A stretch of DNA of 63,550 nucleotides from a virus: the IMG/VR virus record IMGVR_UViG_3300038856_000075, positions 1 through 63,550 of that record. One strand, written 5' to 3'. Below are positions 14,517 through 22,234 of this stretch, piece after piece. The notes below the pieces were generated by a model, which ran no database searches, had not been told where the DNA came from, and was given only the letters and a program-made list of their open reading frames with translations. The position numbers and the translations under genes are program-made. Each line of letters begins with the position of its first letter. Positions within the stretch are counted from its first letter, which is position 1.

Positions 14517-14870
14517 ACCACCGGCAAGACAAATCTGGAATACCGCGCCGTTCGAAACGACAGCTTTACCCGCAACGACCTTCCCCATGTTTACTTCCAC
14601 AATCGGATCGCCCCGGCCGACGAAGCCAAATTCGCCATGGCCATACTTGAGCGCTGGGCGATGGTACAGGGCCAGCCGGACGGCGAGGACAGCGCGGGGC
14701 GAGCCAAGATTTCACTGACGCCCGTCGAGGATGCGGTGCGCCGCGCTTGTGATTTGTCTCAGCGGGCATTCGAGGTCTTCCGCGAGCGGAACTGGCTGGT
14801 GGATATACCCAGCCTTGACGAACTGGAAGCGGAAATCAAAGACCGCGAGGACCGCGCCGAAAACAAGTGA
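14514..14870 (+). CDS. Hypothetical protein (118 aa)
   Basis: ATG 14514 follows GGAGCGAG in boundary element 1. The sequence LEYRAVRNDSFTRNDLPHVY and an acidic C-terminal helix are visible; no domain recognised. After its stop the DNA still contains a remnant gene end (GACGCCAGCTAG) before the next leader, so the original neighbour has been lost. Confidence 0.6.
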   Translation: MTTGKTNLEYRAVRNDSFTRNDLPHVYFHNRIAPADEAKFAMAILERWAMVQGQPDGEDSAGRAKISLTPVEDAVRRACDLSQRAFEVFRERNWLVDIPSLDELEAEIKDREDRAENK

Positions 14871-14888
14871 GGCAAAGCCCGGCACCGA

Positions 14889-14934
14889 CGCCAGCTAGCC
14901 CCCGCGCATCTGACTCGAGAGAACCGAGACGATG
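14889..14934. repeat. Gene-boundary element, copy 2
   Basis: Same layout as 14470-14516: GCCAGCTAG, CCCCCGCGCAT core, purine-rich ribosome-binding site and ATG. Here the TAG is not the stop of the upstream gene, which ended at 14870, so the element carries a fossil 3' end. Confidence 0.8.
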
Positions 14935-15495
14935 ATCCAAGCACAACTCAACAAAATCCTCGCGGCGCACCGGCAATGGTTGCGTGGGGAGGGTGGCCAC
15001 TGGGCGGACCTGACCGGGGCGATCCTGCGCGGGGCGAACTTGACCGGGGCGAACCTGCGCGGGGCGGACCTGCGCGGGGCGGACCTGAGCCAGGCGAACC
15101 TGACCGAGGCGAACCTGAGCGGGGCGAACCTGAGCGGGGCGAACCTGAGCGGGGCGAACCTGAGCGGGGCGAACCTGAGCGGGGCGACAGGTCTTCCGGT
15201 GGTGCCGGTGGTGCCCGACATCGACGCCACGATTTTGCGTCGACTGAAAGAAGGCGGCACGCTCGAAATGCACAGATGGCACGGCCCCGACGACCACTGG
15301 TGCGGCACGACGCACTGCCGCGCCGGCTGGGCAATCCACGAGGCGGGCGAGGCCGGGCATGAGCTTGAAGAGAAATACGGACCCGCCACTGCCGGCGCGC
15401 TGATCTACGCGGCGTCCAGGCCCGGCAAGCCGGTGCCCAATTTCTACGCGACGGAAGAGGCCGCGCTGGCCAGCTTGCGCGCCGACGCCAGCTAG
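14932..15495 (+). CDS. Pentapeptide-repeat protein
   Basis: 187 residues. Residues about 25-85 are tandem A(N/D)LxG pentapeptides, which fold as a right-handed quadrilateral beta-helix; some such proteins mimic DNA and protect gyrase. The C-terminal part ([20 protein letters not shown] then [17 protein letters not shown]) is a cysteine/histidine-containing domain that I have seen attached to phage pentapeptide proteins. The coding DNA has four perfect tandem 15-bp units (15121-15180), so copy number may vary between isolates. Confidence 0.85.
   Translation: MIQAQLNKILAAHRQWLRGEGGHWADLTGAILRGANLTGANLRGADLRGADLSQANLTEANLSGANLSGANLSGANLSGANLSGATGLPVVPVVPDIDATILRRLKEGGTLEMHRWHGPDDHWCGTTHCRAGWAIHEAGEAGHELEEKYGPATAGALIYAASRPGKPVPNFYATEEAALASLRADAS
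15121..15180. repeat. Four perfect tandem copies of a 15-bp unit
   Basis: GGGGCGAACCTGAGC occurs four times without mismatch, flanked by degenerate copies on both sides (from about 15001). Each unit encodes one GANLS pentapeptide. Identity at third positions points to recent expansion. Confidence 0.95.
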
Positions 15496-15533
15496 GCCCC
15501 GCGTATCTGACACCGCAATGGAGAGAGACGATG
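15486..15533. repeat. Gene-boundary element, copy 3
   Basis: Third copy, running from GCCAGCTAG of the pentapeptide gene to the ATG at 15531. Its ribosome-binding part closely matches copy 1, with one internal base fewer in the core. Confidence 0.8.
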
Positions 15534-15851
15534 GGCAATAGCGCTACAGGTTCATACCAAACCACCGATCAAGCCGTGATGAGGGCTTTCGATAGCCTCC
15601 CGGCGGCGGCGCGCGAAGCCCTCAGAAACTCGATTGAAAATTGGGTGCCGCAGCCACTCGCGGCTCGGTGGAGGAAGGGACAATCCACGCCGACTGAACT
15701 GGTAAGTTTCGTTGTGAACTGGGACAAAAAGGAAATGGCGGCCCGCGAAGATCAGCGGCGCCGCGCTATTGGCCCGTACAAGGGCAACCAGCGTGATCCT
15801 GATTACACATCGTCAAAGACGCGCCCCAAGGCCCCGAGGAGAAACATCTGA
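15531..15851 (+). CDS. Hypothetical protein (106 aa), DUF6525-like
   Basis: AFDSLPAAAREALRNSIENW followed by VPQPLAARWRKG and LVSFVVNWDKKEM resembles small alphaproteobacterial/phage proteins grouped as DUF6525. The tail is basic and lysine/arginine-rich. Function unknown. Its stop overlaps the next start by one base (TGATG). Confidence 0.6.
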   Translation: MGNSATGSYQTTDQAVMRAFDSLPAAAREALRNSIENWVPQPLAARWRKGQSTPTELVSFVVNWDKKEMAAREDQRRRAIGPYKGNQRDPDYTSSKTRPKAPRRNI

Positions 15852-16111
15852 TGTTCGACAATACCCCCATTCAAGACCCCTACTCCCTGGACACGTTCAT
15901 TGCGTGGCTGGAAACGATGCCTGCCGAGGGTGAGTACAACTATTGGGACTGCGGCGACTGCCTTGTCGGGCAGTACGCGACTGCCTTGGGTATTCCTGAC
16001 AGTTGGTTTGACATCCACAGCGCCAATCATAGTCAATTCGGACTAATCGCCGCGTTATCTCCCTGCACCTTCGGCTCGGCCCTGGAACGCGCCAAGGCAA
16101 TGAGGGGCTGA
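15851..16111 (+). CDS. Hypothetical protein (86 aa)
   Basis: Contains FIAWLETMPAEGEYNYWDCG and DCLVGQYATALG. One CGDC motif could bind metal or be redox-active, but there is no second pair. No family recognised. Part of a tightly packed run of small accessory genes. Confidence 0.6.
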   Translation: MFDNTPIQDPYSLDTFIAWLETMPAEGEYNYWDCGDCLVGQYATALGIPDSWFDIHSANHSQFGLIAALSPCTFGSALERAKAMRG

Positions 16112-16113
16112 CG

Positions 16114-16332
16114 ATGGCCACGATCCAGCAATACGAGGTCCAGTCTATCCGCCTCGACAGCGACCGCGCCGAGTGCTTCGCGGTGATGGACAAGATTCAC
16201 GAGTTGCAGGAGTACATCGTCCGCCGCCAGGCATGGCTGTACGACGCCGACCTGGGCGATGTCCTGAACGGTTTGGCCGATACCATTTCGGACGTGCCGT
16301 TCTTTGATGAGTGGCGGCGGGAGCGGGGATAA
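16114..16332 (+). CDS. Hypothetical protein (72 aa)
   Basis: Short helical protein beginning MATIQQYEVQSIRLDSDRAE and ending FFDEWRRERG. No motif recognised. Starts 3 bases after the previous stop. Confidence 0.55.
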   Translation: MATIQQYEVQSIRLDSDRAECFAVMDKIHELQEYIVRRQAWLYDADLGDVLNGLADTISDVPFFDEWRRERG

Positions 16333-16337
16333 AGTCT

Positions 16338-16760
16338 ATGTCACGCTCGGGATACAGCGACGATTGTGATGGTTGGGGATTGATCTGTTGGCGCGGCGCC
16401 GTCAAGAGCGCGCTACGTGGGAAGCGCGGACAAGAATTTCTGCGCGAGTTGATCGGGGCGCTTGATGCGCTCCCAGAGAAGCGCTTGATCGCCGATGCAA
16501 TCGAACACAATGGCGAGGTCTGTGCAATTGGCGCGGTGGGGAGAGCGCGCGCCATGAAGATGGATAATCTCGATCCATACGATCATGAAAGTCTCGCGAA
16601 CTCCTTCGGCATCGCTAATGCCATGGCATGCGAACTGTTCTGGATCAATGACGAGGCTGCCTCTTGGAAAGAGGCGCCGGAAAAGCGATTTCTCCGTGTC
16701 CGAGAATGGGCCATCGAAAATCTTAATACAGATGCCGCCGCCGCCAAAGGGGGTGAGTGA
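16338..16760 (+). CDS. Conserved phage protein (140 aa)
   Basis: From ATG 16338: MSRSGYSDDCDGWGLICWRG then AVKSALRGKRGQEFLRELIG and ALDALPEKRLIADAI. This start is familiar from a widespread phage family of unknown function in proteobacterial phages. The C-terminal half is helical and acidic. Overlaps the next ATG by one base. Confidence 0.7.
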   Translation: MSRSGYSDDCDGWGLICWRGAVKSALRGKRGQEFLRELIGALDALPEKRLIADAIEHNGEVCAIGAVGRARAMKMDNLDPYDHESLANSFGIANAMACELFWINDEAASWKEAPEKRFLRVREWAIENLNTDAAAAKGGE

Positions 16761-16960
16761 TGGATAAGGACGGTGGCCCCATTTGCGGGCAGCAAACGTG
16801 CGACGAGTCCGCCACACATCGTGTTTTCTGGCCAGGTCGCGATCCGATTAACGCATGTTTAAATTGCGCGGACAAGGCAAAAGGAATTTCTGCCGCGATG
16901 GGGTTTCATCTGGTTGTTGAACCGCTCGCCGAGCGCGAGAAACAGCGAGGGGGTGAGTGA
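16760..16960 (+). CDS. Small cysteine-containing protein (66 aa)
   Basis: MDKDGGPICGQQTCDESATH with a later CLNCADKAKG gives two cysteine pairs, a likely zinc ribbon. ATG 16760 overlaps the upstream stop as TGATG; a GTG three bases earlier is possible. Ends EKQRGGE, like its upstream neighbour (AAKGGE), another shared boundary. Confidence 0.55.
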   Translation: MDKDGGPICGQQTCDESATHRVFWPGRDPINACLNCADKAKGISAAMGFHLVVEPLAEREKQRGGE

Positions 16961-17259
16961 TGCCGGATATTGAATTCACTCAATACCTGATGCCGGATGG
17001 CCGCAAGAAAACGGTCAACATCGACCGGCCTCACGCCGTTGCCGCCAAGGCCGGCGAGCTTTTGAGCCTCGGCTATCGCTTCGAATGCGAAATGCTAGGC
17101 GACTACACCACGATCAGCCTCACCATCGTTCATGACGATCATGAAGACGGTGATGTTGCTATCGAGGTTATTCAGAATGGGCCGGACGTACCTGAGGCGG
17201 TGGACCGAATGATCATGTCCTTCGACCCTGCTTCTATAACGTTGATGGAGGACACCTGA
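16960..17259 (+). CDS. Hypothetical protein (99 aa)
   Basis: Begins MPDIEFTQYLMPDGRKKTVN, then AKAGELLSLGYRFECEML. The pattern of a target-strand start followed by a helix and a beta hairpin recurs in small phage proteins of unknown role. The 3' part is acidic. Coupled to both neighbours. Confidence 0.6.
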   Translation: MPDIEFTQYLMPDGRKKTVNIDRPHAVAAKAGELLSLGYRFECEMLGDYTTISLTIVHDDHEDGDVAIEVIQNGPDVPEAVDRMIMSFDPASITLMEDT

Positions 17260-17465
17260 TGCCCCGCATTTGCTACGCCTGCGAACGTCCAATTTACGAG
17301 TGCATGGGTTCGGTCGCGGCCAGAGACATCGTTGATGAACGGCGACCGCCACGGGAGCGGTGCAGTCTCTGTGTGGCGCGCGAGTCCGTCCACCCGAGTT
17401 TTAAGCCTCAATACCTTTACGGTCCGTGGCGCGGCCACAACGACCCGACACCGTGGAGTTGGTGA
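17259..17465 (+). CDS. Zinc-ribbon-like protein (68 aa)
   Basis: Two CxxC pairs, CYAC near residue 5 and CSLC near residue 35, define a small zinc ribbon. The C-terminus is aromatic (YLYGPWRGHNDPTPWSW). Function unknown. It overlaps the preceding stop by one base. Confidence 0.6.
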   Translation: MPRICYACERPIYECMGSVAARDIVDERRPPRERCSLCVARESVHPSFKPQYLYGPWRGHNDPTPWSW

Positions 17466-17466
17466 T

Positions 17467-17706
17467 ATGCCGATGTGCCGCCAGCCCTTGGGCTTCCTGC
17501 TGCACCCCGGCGAGCGCGTCAAGGTCGGCGATTGCGGCATGGGCACGGTCCAGCGCGACCCAGGCCCGGCCTCGCATACGGTGGACGTGTTCATAGACGA
17601 CTTGGGCCAGACCGTGCCGGTGGCAAGGGTGCTGCTCAGGATATCGACGTTACGTCTGGCAATAGACAACACCAGCGGCGATGCGCCGTGCGATGTGGAG
17701 AAGTGA
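17467..17706 (+). CDS. Hypothetical protein (79 aa)
   Basis: ATG 17467. The core GTVQRDPGPASHTVDVFID and a DLGQTVPVARVLLR strand look like a small beta-barrel. The last 10 residues, SGDAPCDVEK, are identical to those of the next gene because of a 38-bp repeat at both 3' ends. Confidence 0.6.
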   Translation: MPMCRQPLGFLLHPGERVKVGDCGMGTVQRDPGPASHTVDVFIDDLGQTVPVARVLLRISTLRLAIDNTSGDAPCDVEK

Positions 17707-17710
17707 GATG
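17673..17710. repeat. 38-bp gene-end repeat, copy 1
   Basis: Identical to 18082-18119. It encodes the last residues SGDAPCDVEK, the stop and the GAGATG leader of the following gene. Confidence 0.9.
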
Positions 17711-18115
17711 AAAATGACGATGACGCGCCCGTGCGCTAAGTGCCCATTCCGCACCGATATACCCGGCTATCTGACGAGTGAGCGGATGGAAGAAATCGTT
17801 GACGGGCTGATCGGCGGCGCGACGTTCACATGCCATGAAACCACCATCGAATCCGATGACGGCGAGGACATGATTGACGGCCCGAACGCGCAGCACTGCG
17901 CCGGCGCGCTGATCTTCCTCGAACACAACGAAATGCCCAACCAGCTGATGCGGATTTACGAGCGGCTTGGCGGGTACGACCGGACCAAGCTCGACATGAC
18001 TTCTCCGGTCCCGCAAGACGAATACGAACTGATCGAGCATCACGCGGCATCGGACGCTTACAAATATGTCGGGCATGACAACAGCGGCGATGCGCCGTGC
18101 GATGTGGAGAAGTGA
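17708..18115 (+). CDS. CxKCPFR-motif protein (135 aa)
   Basis: Starts MKMTMTRPCAKCPFRTDIPG, followed by YLTSERMEEIVDGL and TFTCHETT. The CAKCPFR start with a later CH is shared by a family of small bacterial and phage proteins (DUF6283-like by memory) that probably bind metal. Ends with the same SGDAPCDVEK tail as its upstream neighbour. Confidence 0.6.
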   Translation: MKMTMTRPCAKCPFRTDIPGYLTSERMEEIVDGLIGGATFTCHETTIESDDGEDMIDGPNAQHCAGALIFLEHNEMPNQLMRIYERLGGYDRTKLDMTSPVPQDEYELIEHHAASDAYKYVGHDNSGDAPCDVEK

Positions 18116-18119
18116 GATG
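18082..18119. repeat. 38-bp gene-end repeat, copy 2
   Basis: Second copy of 17673-17710, spanning the end of the CxKCPFR gene and the start codon of the next. Confidence 0.9.
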
Positions 18120-18701
18120 CCTACAGGATACACACACCCCGTCGGTAACGGCGAGATCACGGACTTCCGAACCTTTGCCATGCGGTGCGCGCGCGTCATG
18201 GGGGCCTGCATCACCATGCGTGACGACCCATCCGATGCCGAGATACCGGAGAAATTCGAGCCGTCATACGATGACTTGAAAGCATTGCGCGAAGCCAAGG
18301 CCCAGCTGAAAGAACTTGCCGCCATGACGCCGGCACAGATTACCGAGCGGTGTCATCAAGAGTTCGAAGAGCGCGCGAAACGCAACCAAGAATACTACCA
18401 ATCCAAGATTACCGAAGACAACCGCTACAAGACGATGCTTGAAAAGGTTCGCGCATGGAAGCCGCCGTCCGAAGACCACAATGGTCTTAAAGAATTTATG
18501 GAAGAGCAGCTCAGCGGTTCCATCATAGAACCGCGGGAGCCGCCTGTTGAGGTAGAACCTGAACCGGAGAAATGGCTCCGCTGCAAGCTCAACAAAGTAA
18601 CCGACGATTCGATCTACCACGAAAACGAACACCGGAAGGAGATTGAGTCCACGGAAAAGCGGAACGAATGGCTTCGGCTTTTGCGGGAGTCGTTGTCATG
18701 A
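18117..18701 (+). CDS. Hypothetical protein (194 aa)
   Basis: Begins MPTGYTHPVGNGEITDFRTF, then AMRCARVMGACITMRDDP. This N-terminus occurs in many phage proteins of unknown function. The remainder is a long charged helical stretch with coiled-coil character, and the C-terminus ends in LRLLRESLS. The stop overlaps the next start by ATGA. Confidence 0.65.
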   Translation: MPTGYTHPVGNGEITDFRTFAMRCARVMGACITMRDDPSDAEIPEKFEPSYDDLKALREAKAQLKELAAMTPAQITERCHQEFEERAKRNQEYYQSKITEDNRYKTMLEKVRAWKPPSEDHNGLKEFMEEQLSGSIIEPREPPVEVEPEPEKWLRCKLNKVTDDSIYHENEHRKEIESTEKRNEWLRLLRESLS

Positions 18702-18844
18702 AACACCCCCACCACGCCGCCCTGCACATCGTCGAGACCACGCCGATCCTGCCGCGTCTCCGAACCCGCCAGTTCTGGCTTTCGTTCATCGCCGGGGCCG
18801 GGTTCATGGCGCTGATCTTCCTGGCCTGGGTGGCGACGCCATGA
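18698..18844 (+). CDS. Small membrane protein (48 aa)
   Basis: Histidine-rich start (MKHPHHAALHIVE), then one hydrophobic span FWLSFIAGAGFMALIFLAWV. ATGA overlaps at both ends make translation very likely. Single-pass membrane protein of unknown role, placed just before the exonuclease gene. Confidence 0.6.
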   Translation: MKHPHHAALHIVETTPILPRLRTRQFWLSFIAGAGFMALIFLAWVATP

Positions 18845-19866
18845 AACACGAACCGGGCATCTATTTTGGGCTGGACGAGGGAGAATACCACGCCGTTCCC
18901 GCCCTTTCCGCGTCTGGCATCAAGAACATGATGGCCGCGCCCCTCAATTTCTGGGCCGCGTCGTGGATGAACCCGAATTACACGCACGAGCCGAACGAAG
19001 CGATGGTCGTCGGCAGCGCTTATCACAGGCGGATCGTCGAGGGGGCCGAGTCCTTCTATGAATCATATGCGCCGTCTATCGGCCCAGAGGATTACCCCGA
19101 GGCCATCCGCACGATGAACGAAATGCGGGATAGGCTCCGGGTTCTGGAACTGCCGGTGTCGGGGAACAAGGATGAGTTGGCCGAGCGCCTATTGGTAGCG
19201 GATCCCCACATCGAGATTTGGGACGAGATTGTTCGCGATCACGCGGGCAACCATGCCGGGAAAACGCTGCTCGACCCCGATCTTATCAAGAAGATCGAAT
19301 ACGCCGCGGCGATGATCGAGAAGCATCCGACGCTATCGAAGTGCTTTTCCGGCGGCTGGCCGGAGGTGTCGATCATGTGGATCGACGAGGAAACTGGTGT
19401 GCCGATGAAGTCCCGGCTGGACTATCTCAAGGTCCGCGCAATAATTGATTTGAAGACCTTCAACAACCGGTTCGGCAAGCCCGTTGACCGGGCCATCGCA
19501 ACCGAGATGGCCAATTACAAATACCATGTCCAGGTCGCCGTCTACATGGAAGCGGTGGAGCAAGCGCGGCGATTGATCCGGGACGGGTTGATCTTCGGCG
19601 ATGCCGATGGCGACAAACTGGCGCAACTCGCCAAGTCGGACGACCGGCATTTCGCTTTCGTGTTCCAGCAAACCGGCATCGCTCCCATCGCCAAGGGGAA
19701 GATTTTCCCAAAGGGCATCGTGTTCGACTGCGGGCGGATCGTGATGCGCCAGGCGATGCACGATTTCAAGGTCTGCATGGACACGTTCGGCACCGACCCA
19801 TGGCTGGACACGTCCGATATCGAAATGTTCGACGACTCGGAATTTCCACCCTGGATGACGGAGTAA
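18841..19866 (+). CDS. PD-(D/E)XK nuclease, RecE-like exonuclease
   Basis: 341 residues. LSASGIKNMMAAPLNFWAAS and the MVVGSAYHRRIVEG helix are typical of the RecE/YqaJ-like family. The catalytic core reads SRLDYL, then IIDLKTF with the D-x-K pair and YKYHVQVAVYMEAV. Insertion of about 40 residues with an ELAERLLVADPH helix resembles a SAP-type element. It would degrade double-stranded ends and supply single strands to the next gene product, an annealing protein. Confidence 0.8.
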   Translation: MKHEPGIYFGLDEGEYHAVPALSASGIKNMMAAPLNFWAASWMNPNYTHEPNEAMVVGSAYHRRIVEGAESFYESYAPSIGPEDYPEAIRTMNEMRDRLRVLELPVSGNKDELAERLLVADPHIEIWDEIVRDHAGNHAGKTLLDPDLIKKIEYAAAMIEKHPTLSKCFSGGWPEVSIMWIDEETGVPMKSRLDYLKVRAIIDLKTFNNRFGKPVDRAIATEMANYKYHVQVAVYMEAVEQARRLIRDGLIFGDADGDKLAQLAKSDDRHFAFVFQQTGIAPIAKGKIFPKGIVFDCGRIVMRQAMHDFKVCMDTFGTDPWLDTSDIEMFDDSEFPPWMTE

Positions 19867-19870
19867 TTCA

Positions 19871-20749
19871 ATGAACGAGATTGCGAAGCGACCCGACCGA
19901 AAACCCGAACTCGTCGCCGGCGGCCAAGTGATGGCGATCATTCCCCGGACCATTGATGAAGTCTGGCGGCTTTCCGAAATTATCGTCGGCGCCGGTCTCG
20001 CGCCGGACAGCTACCGGGGGGCGGACAACAAGGACACGGCCAAGAAAGTAGTGGTCGGGATCATGAAGGGCGCCGAAGTCGGGTTGCCGCCGATCACCGC
20101 GCTTTCGTCCATCGCTGTCATCAACGGCCGGCCGTCCATTTGGGGCGACGGCGCAAAGGCGCTGATTGAGAACAGCGGCAAGGTCGAGGATTTCAAGGAG
20201 ACCCTTACAGGCGAGATATTGGCGGACGATTGGACGGCCGTTTGCGAGATCAAGCGCAAAGGCCAGGAAACACCGATCGTCCGGCAATTCTCTTGGGCGG
20301 ATGCCAAGCGGGCCAACCTGATCGGCAAGGGGCCGTGGAAGCAGTATCCGCAACGCATGCTGCAAATGCGCGCGCGGTCCTGGGCGATCCGAGACGGATT
20401 CTCGGATTGCCTGTCCGGGCTGGCTATTGTCGAGGAAGCCCGCGACATGCCGCCTATGAAGGACGTGACGCCGGACACATCGTTCCTCGACGACGAAGCC
20501 CCGGCGGTCGAGGACAAGACCGATTGGTATTCGAAGGCGGTTTTGGACGTTCTCGAAAAGATCGGCGAGTGCGACAGTCTGGCAGACCTTGCTGAGATCG
20601 ATCATGCCACCACCGGGTTGCGACAGGAACTGGTCGGCGCGGGCGAGACCGAGACCATCGCCCGGATCAATGACGCCGTGACCGAAAAGCGCGAGGTTTT
20701 GTCCATCGCGGAAGACCCGGAAGACGAGGCGGAAAGGGAACTGGTATGA
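19871..20749 (+). CDS. RecT-like single-strand annealing protein
   Basis: 292 residues. The core VVVGIMKGAEVGLPPITAL, then SSIAVINGRPSIWGDGAKAL and MLQMRARSWAIRDGFSD, is the RecT/Bet-type pattern. Position directly after a RecE-like exonuclease is the classical recombination pair. It would promote annealing during replication and could drive the gene-end shuffling seen in this arm. The acidic C-terminal tail is typical. Confidence 0.75.
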   Translation: MNEIAKRPDRKPELVAGGQVMAIIPRTIDEVWRLSEIIVGAGLAPDSYRGADNKDTAKKVVVGIMKGAEVGLPPITALSSIAVINGRPSIWGDGAKALIENSGKVEDFKETLTGEILADDWTAVCEIKRKGQETPIVRQFSWADAKRANLIGKGPWKQYPQRMLQMRARSWAIRDGFSDCLSGLAIVEEARDMPPMKDVTPDTSFLDDEAPAVEDKTDWYSKAVLDVLEKIGECDSLADLAEIDHATTGLRQELVGAGETETIARINDAVTEKREVLSIAEDPEDEAERELV

Positions 20750-21039
20750 GCGATGTCAAAAGCCATAAGCCGGTTTCTGGGGGAGGATGGGTGATGCGGC
20801 GCCAACCCCAGCTCGCGACCGGCTGTCTCTGGATCGATGGCGATCCCAGCGAACTCGGCTGGCGGTACTGCCAGAAAAAGATCGCCGGCGGCCCTGGGCG
20901 CCCGTGGTGCCGTGCGCACCTGCCGCGGGTCTACCTATCTACGGAAGTGGCGAAGCAGGACGCATCCGACTATCGCAAGGTCCAGCGCGCGAAGGGCCGG
21001 GCGATCGACGCGAAGTGGCTTACTTTCGGGAGTCTGTAA
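20746..21039 (+). CDS. GcrA-like zinc-binding protein (97 aa)
   Basis: The segment CLWIDGDPSELGWRYCQKK then GRPWCRAHLPRVY has the C...C...C..H spacing seen in the C-terminal part of GcrA-type alphaproteobacterial regulators and small phage relatives. The helical N-terminal DNA-binding half of GcrA is absent. It may interact with host transcription or simply be a zinc ribbon. Confidence 0.55.
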   Translation: MSDVKSHKPVSGGGWVMRRQPQLATGCLWIDGDPSELGWRYCQKKIAGGPGRPWCRAHLPRVYLSTEVAKQDASDYRKVQRAKGRAIDAKWLTFGSL

Positions 21040-21389
21040 TGAGCAGGCTGAAACGTCGCCACAAGAACAGCCAGCGCGGCAAGAAGGCGCGCACCATGAA
21101 TGCCCACCGCGCTTTTGTCCGCCTTCATGTCTGCTCAGTGCCCGGCTGCAAGGACTCCCCTATCGAGGCCGCACACTATGACGGGCCTGTGCCTCACGAG
21201 GATATGGGCGGGACGGCATTAAAGCGGCACGATCGCTGGTGCTTCGCGCTGTGCCGGCCCCATCATCAGCGCTACCACCAGATCGGATGGGTGGCCTTCG
21301 ACAAGGAACACGGGATCGACACGAGGAAGATCGCCGAGGAATTCGCGCGGCAGTCGCCGGCGCTGAGGAAAGCCGAGTTGGCGCAATGA
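21039..21389 (+). CDS. HNH-like nuclease (116 aa)
   Basis: VCSVPGCKDSPIEAAHYDG supplies a CxxxxC pair and the AAH start of an HNH-type site; RWCFALCRPHHQRYHQIG supplies the C-terminal HH...H. The layout resembles phage recombination nucleases of the Ref/DUF968 group. It follows the RecE/RecT-like pair, which supports a recombination role. Starts in a TAATG overlap. Confidence 0.7.
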   Translation: MSRLKRRHKNSQRGKKARTMNAHRAFVRLHVCSVPGCKDSPIEAAHYDGPVPHEDMGGTALKRHDRWCFALCRPHHQRYHQIGWVAFDKEHGIDTRKIAEEFARQSPALRKAELAQ

Positions 21390-21481
21390 GTTTACCGGGC
21401 GGAAGGGGATGGTCCCCGCCGGCGGGTTGCAACTCCAGGCCCGCCCGCCGGACGCCCGACCAGATTAGGAGGATGACATGA
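21386..21481 (+). CDS. Short coupled ORF (31 aa)
   Basis: ATG and stop both overlap neighbours as ATGA. The product is basic and proline-rich. Its 3' part (GCCCGCCGGACGCCCGAC) recurs in the short cysteine-rich ORF at 22631-22723, and it contains the AGGAGG ribosome-binding site of the J-domain gene. Possibly only a translational linker. Confidence 0.35.
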   Translation: MSLPGGRGWSPPAGCNSRPARRTPDQIRRMT

Positions 21482-22056
21482 TCGAGGGCTGGCCGCTCTA
21501 CTGGCCCGAGCATTGGGCGCGGACCCGGCAGCGCCGTACCGCGCCGTTCAAGATGACGCCCGCCAAGGCCCGCCGGGAGCTGATCTGGGAGCTCCAACGG
21601 CTCGGGGCCAGGCATATCATCATCTCGACCAACGTGCCGCTGCGGCGCGACGGCCAGCCCTTCGCCGACGGCAAGCCGACCAATGGCGACCCCGCCGTGG
21701 CGGTGTGGTTCGAGCTCGACGGCGAGCAGCAGTGCATCCCGTGCGACCGCTGGTCCAAGGTCGGCGACAACATCCGCGCCATCGGGAAATCGGTCGAGGC
21801 CATCCGCGGGCTCGAGCGCTGGGGCGCGCAATCGATGGTCAAGGCCGCGTTCAAGGGCTTCGCCGCGTTGCCGCCGCCGGGCGTCACGAATTGGCGCGAT
21901 GTCCTGGGCCGGGATGTCCTGACGTCGGAACAGGTGGACCGGCGCTACCGCGAGCTGGCCCGCGAGCGGCATCCCGACACCGGCGGGTCCGATGCCATGA
22001 TGGCTGACCTCAACGCCGCCCGCGACGCGGCACGGAAGGAGATGGGCGGTGGCTGA
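21478..22056 (+). CDS. J-domain (DnaJ-like) protein
   Basis: 192 residues with AGGAGG upstream. The C-terminal 50 residues read VDRRYRELARERHPDTGGSD with the diagnostic HPD tripeptide of J-domains, which stimulate Hsp70 ATPase. The N-terminal part (PLYWPEHWARTRQ, RRELIWELQRLGARHIIIST) is a phage-specific adaptor of unknown target. Its last 21 codons are duplicated at the end of the ASCH-like gene (24345-24408). Confidence 0.8.
   Translation: MIEGWPLYWPEHWARTRQRRTAPFKMTPAKARRELIWELQRLGARHIIISTNVPLRRDGQPFADGKPTNGDPAVAVWFELDGEQQCIPCDRWSKVGDNIRAIGKSVEAIRGLERWGAQSMVKAAFKGFAALPPPGVTNWRDVLGRDVLTSEQVDRRYRELARERHPDTGGSDAMMADLNAARDAARKEMGGG
21991..22054. repeat. 64-bp gene-end repeat, copy 1
   Basis: Identical over 64 bp to 24345-24408; a diverged third copy lies near 23736-23774. 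It encodes the C-terminal DAMMADLNAARDAARKEMGG tail plus the GTG-GCT start of the next gene. Confidence 0.95.
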
Positions 22057-22234
22057 CACCCCATCTGTGCGCCCCGGTCTCAAGCTGGCGCTGGCGATCG
22101 CGCGCAAGGTGACCGACGACTTCTGGAACGAGGAATACGCCCACCACGGCAACGCCGGTTTGGCCAAGATGAAACAGAAAGTCGGGTTTCAAATCGAGGC
22201 CGCTATCGAGAAGGAGATAAAGCGCGGTGGCTGA
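22049..22234 (+). CDS. Hypothetical protein (61 aa)
   Basis: GTG 22049 with GGAG upstream, overlapping the J-domain gene end by 8 bases. Helical protein (LALAIARKVTDDFWNEEYAH). No family recognised. Its own end, KRGG, again overlaps a GTG-GCT start, repeating the boundary pattern. Confidence 0.55.
   Translation: MADTPSVRPGLKLALAIARKVTDDFWNEEYAHHGNAGLAKMKQKVGFQIEAAIEKEIKRGG

Noticed and set aside
15001-15195. CRISPR-like array of short direct repeats
   Set aside because: The 15-bp units are tandem without spacers and encode pentapeptides in frame.
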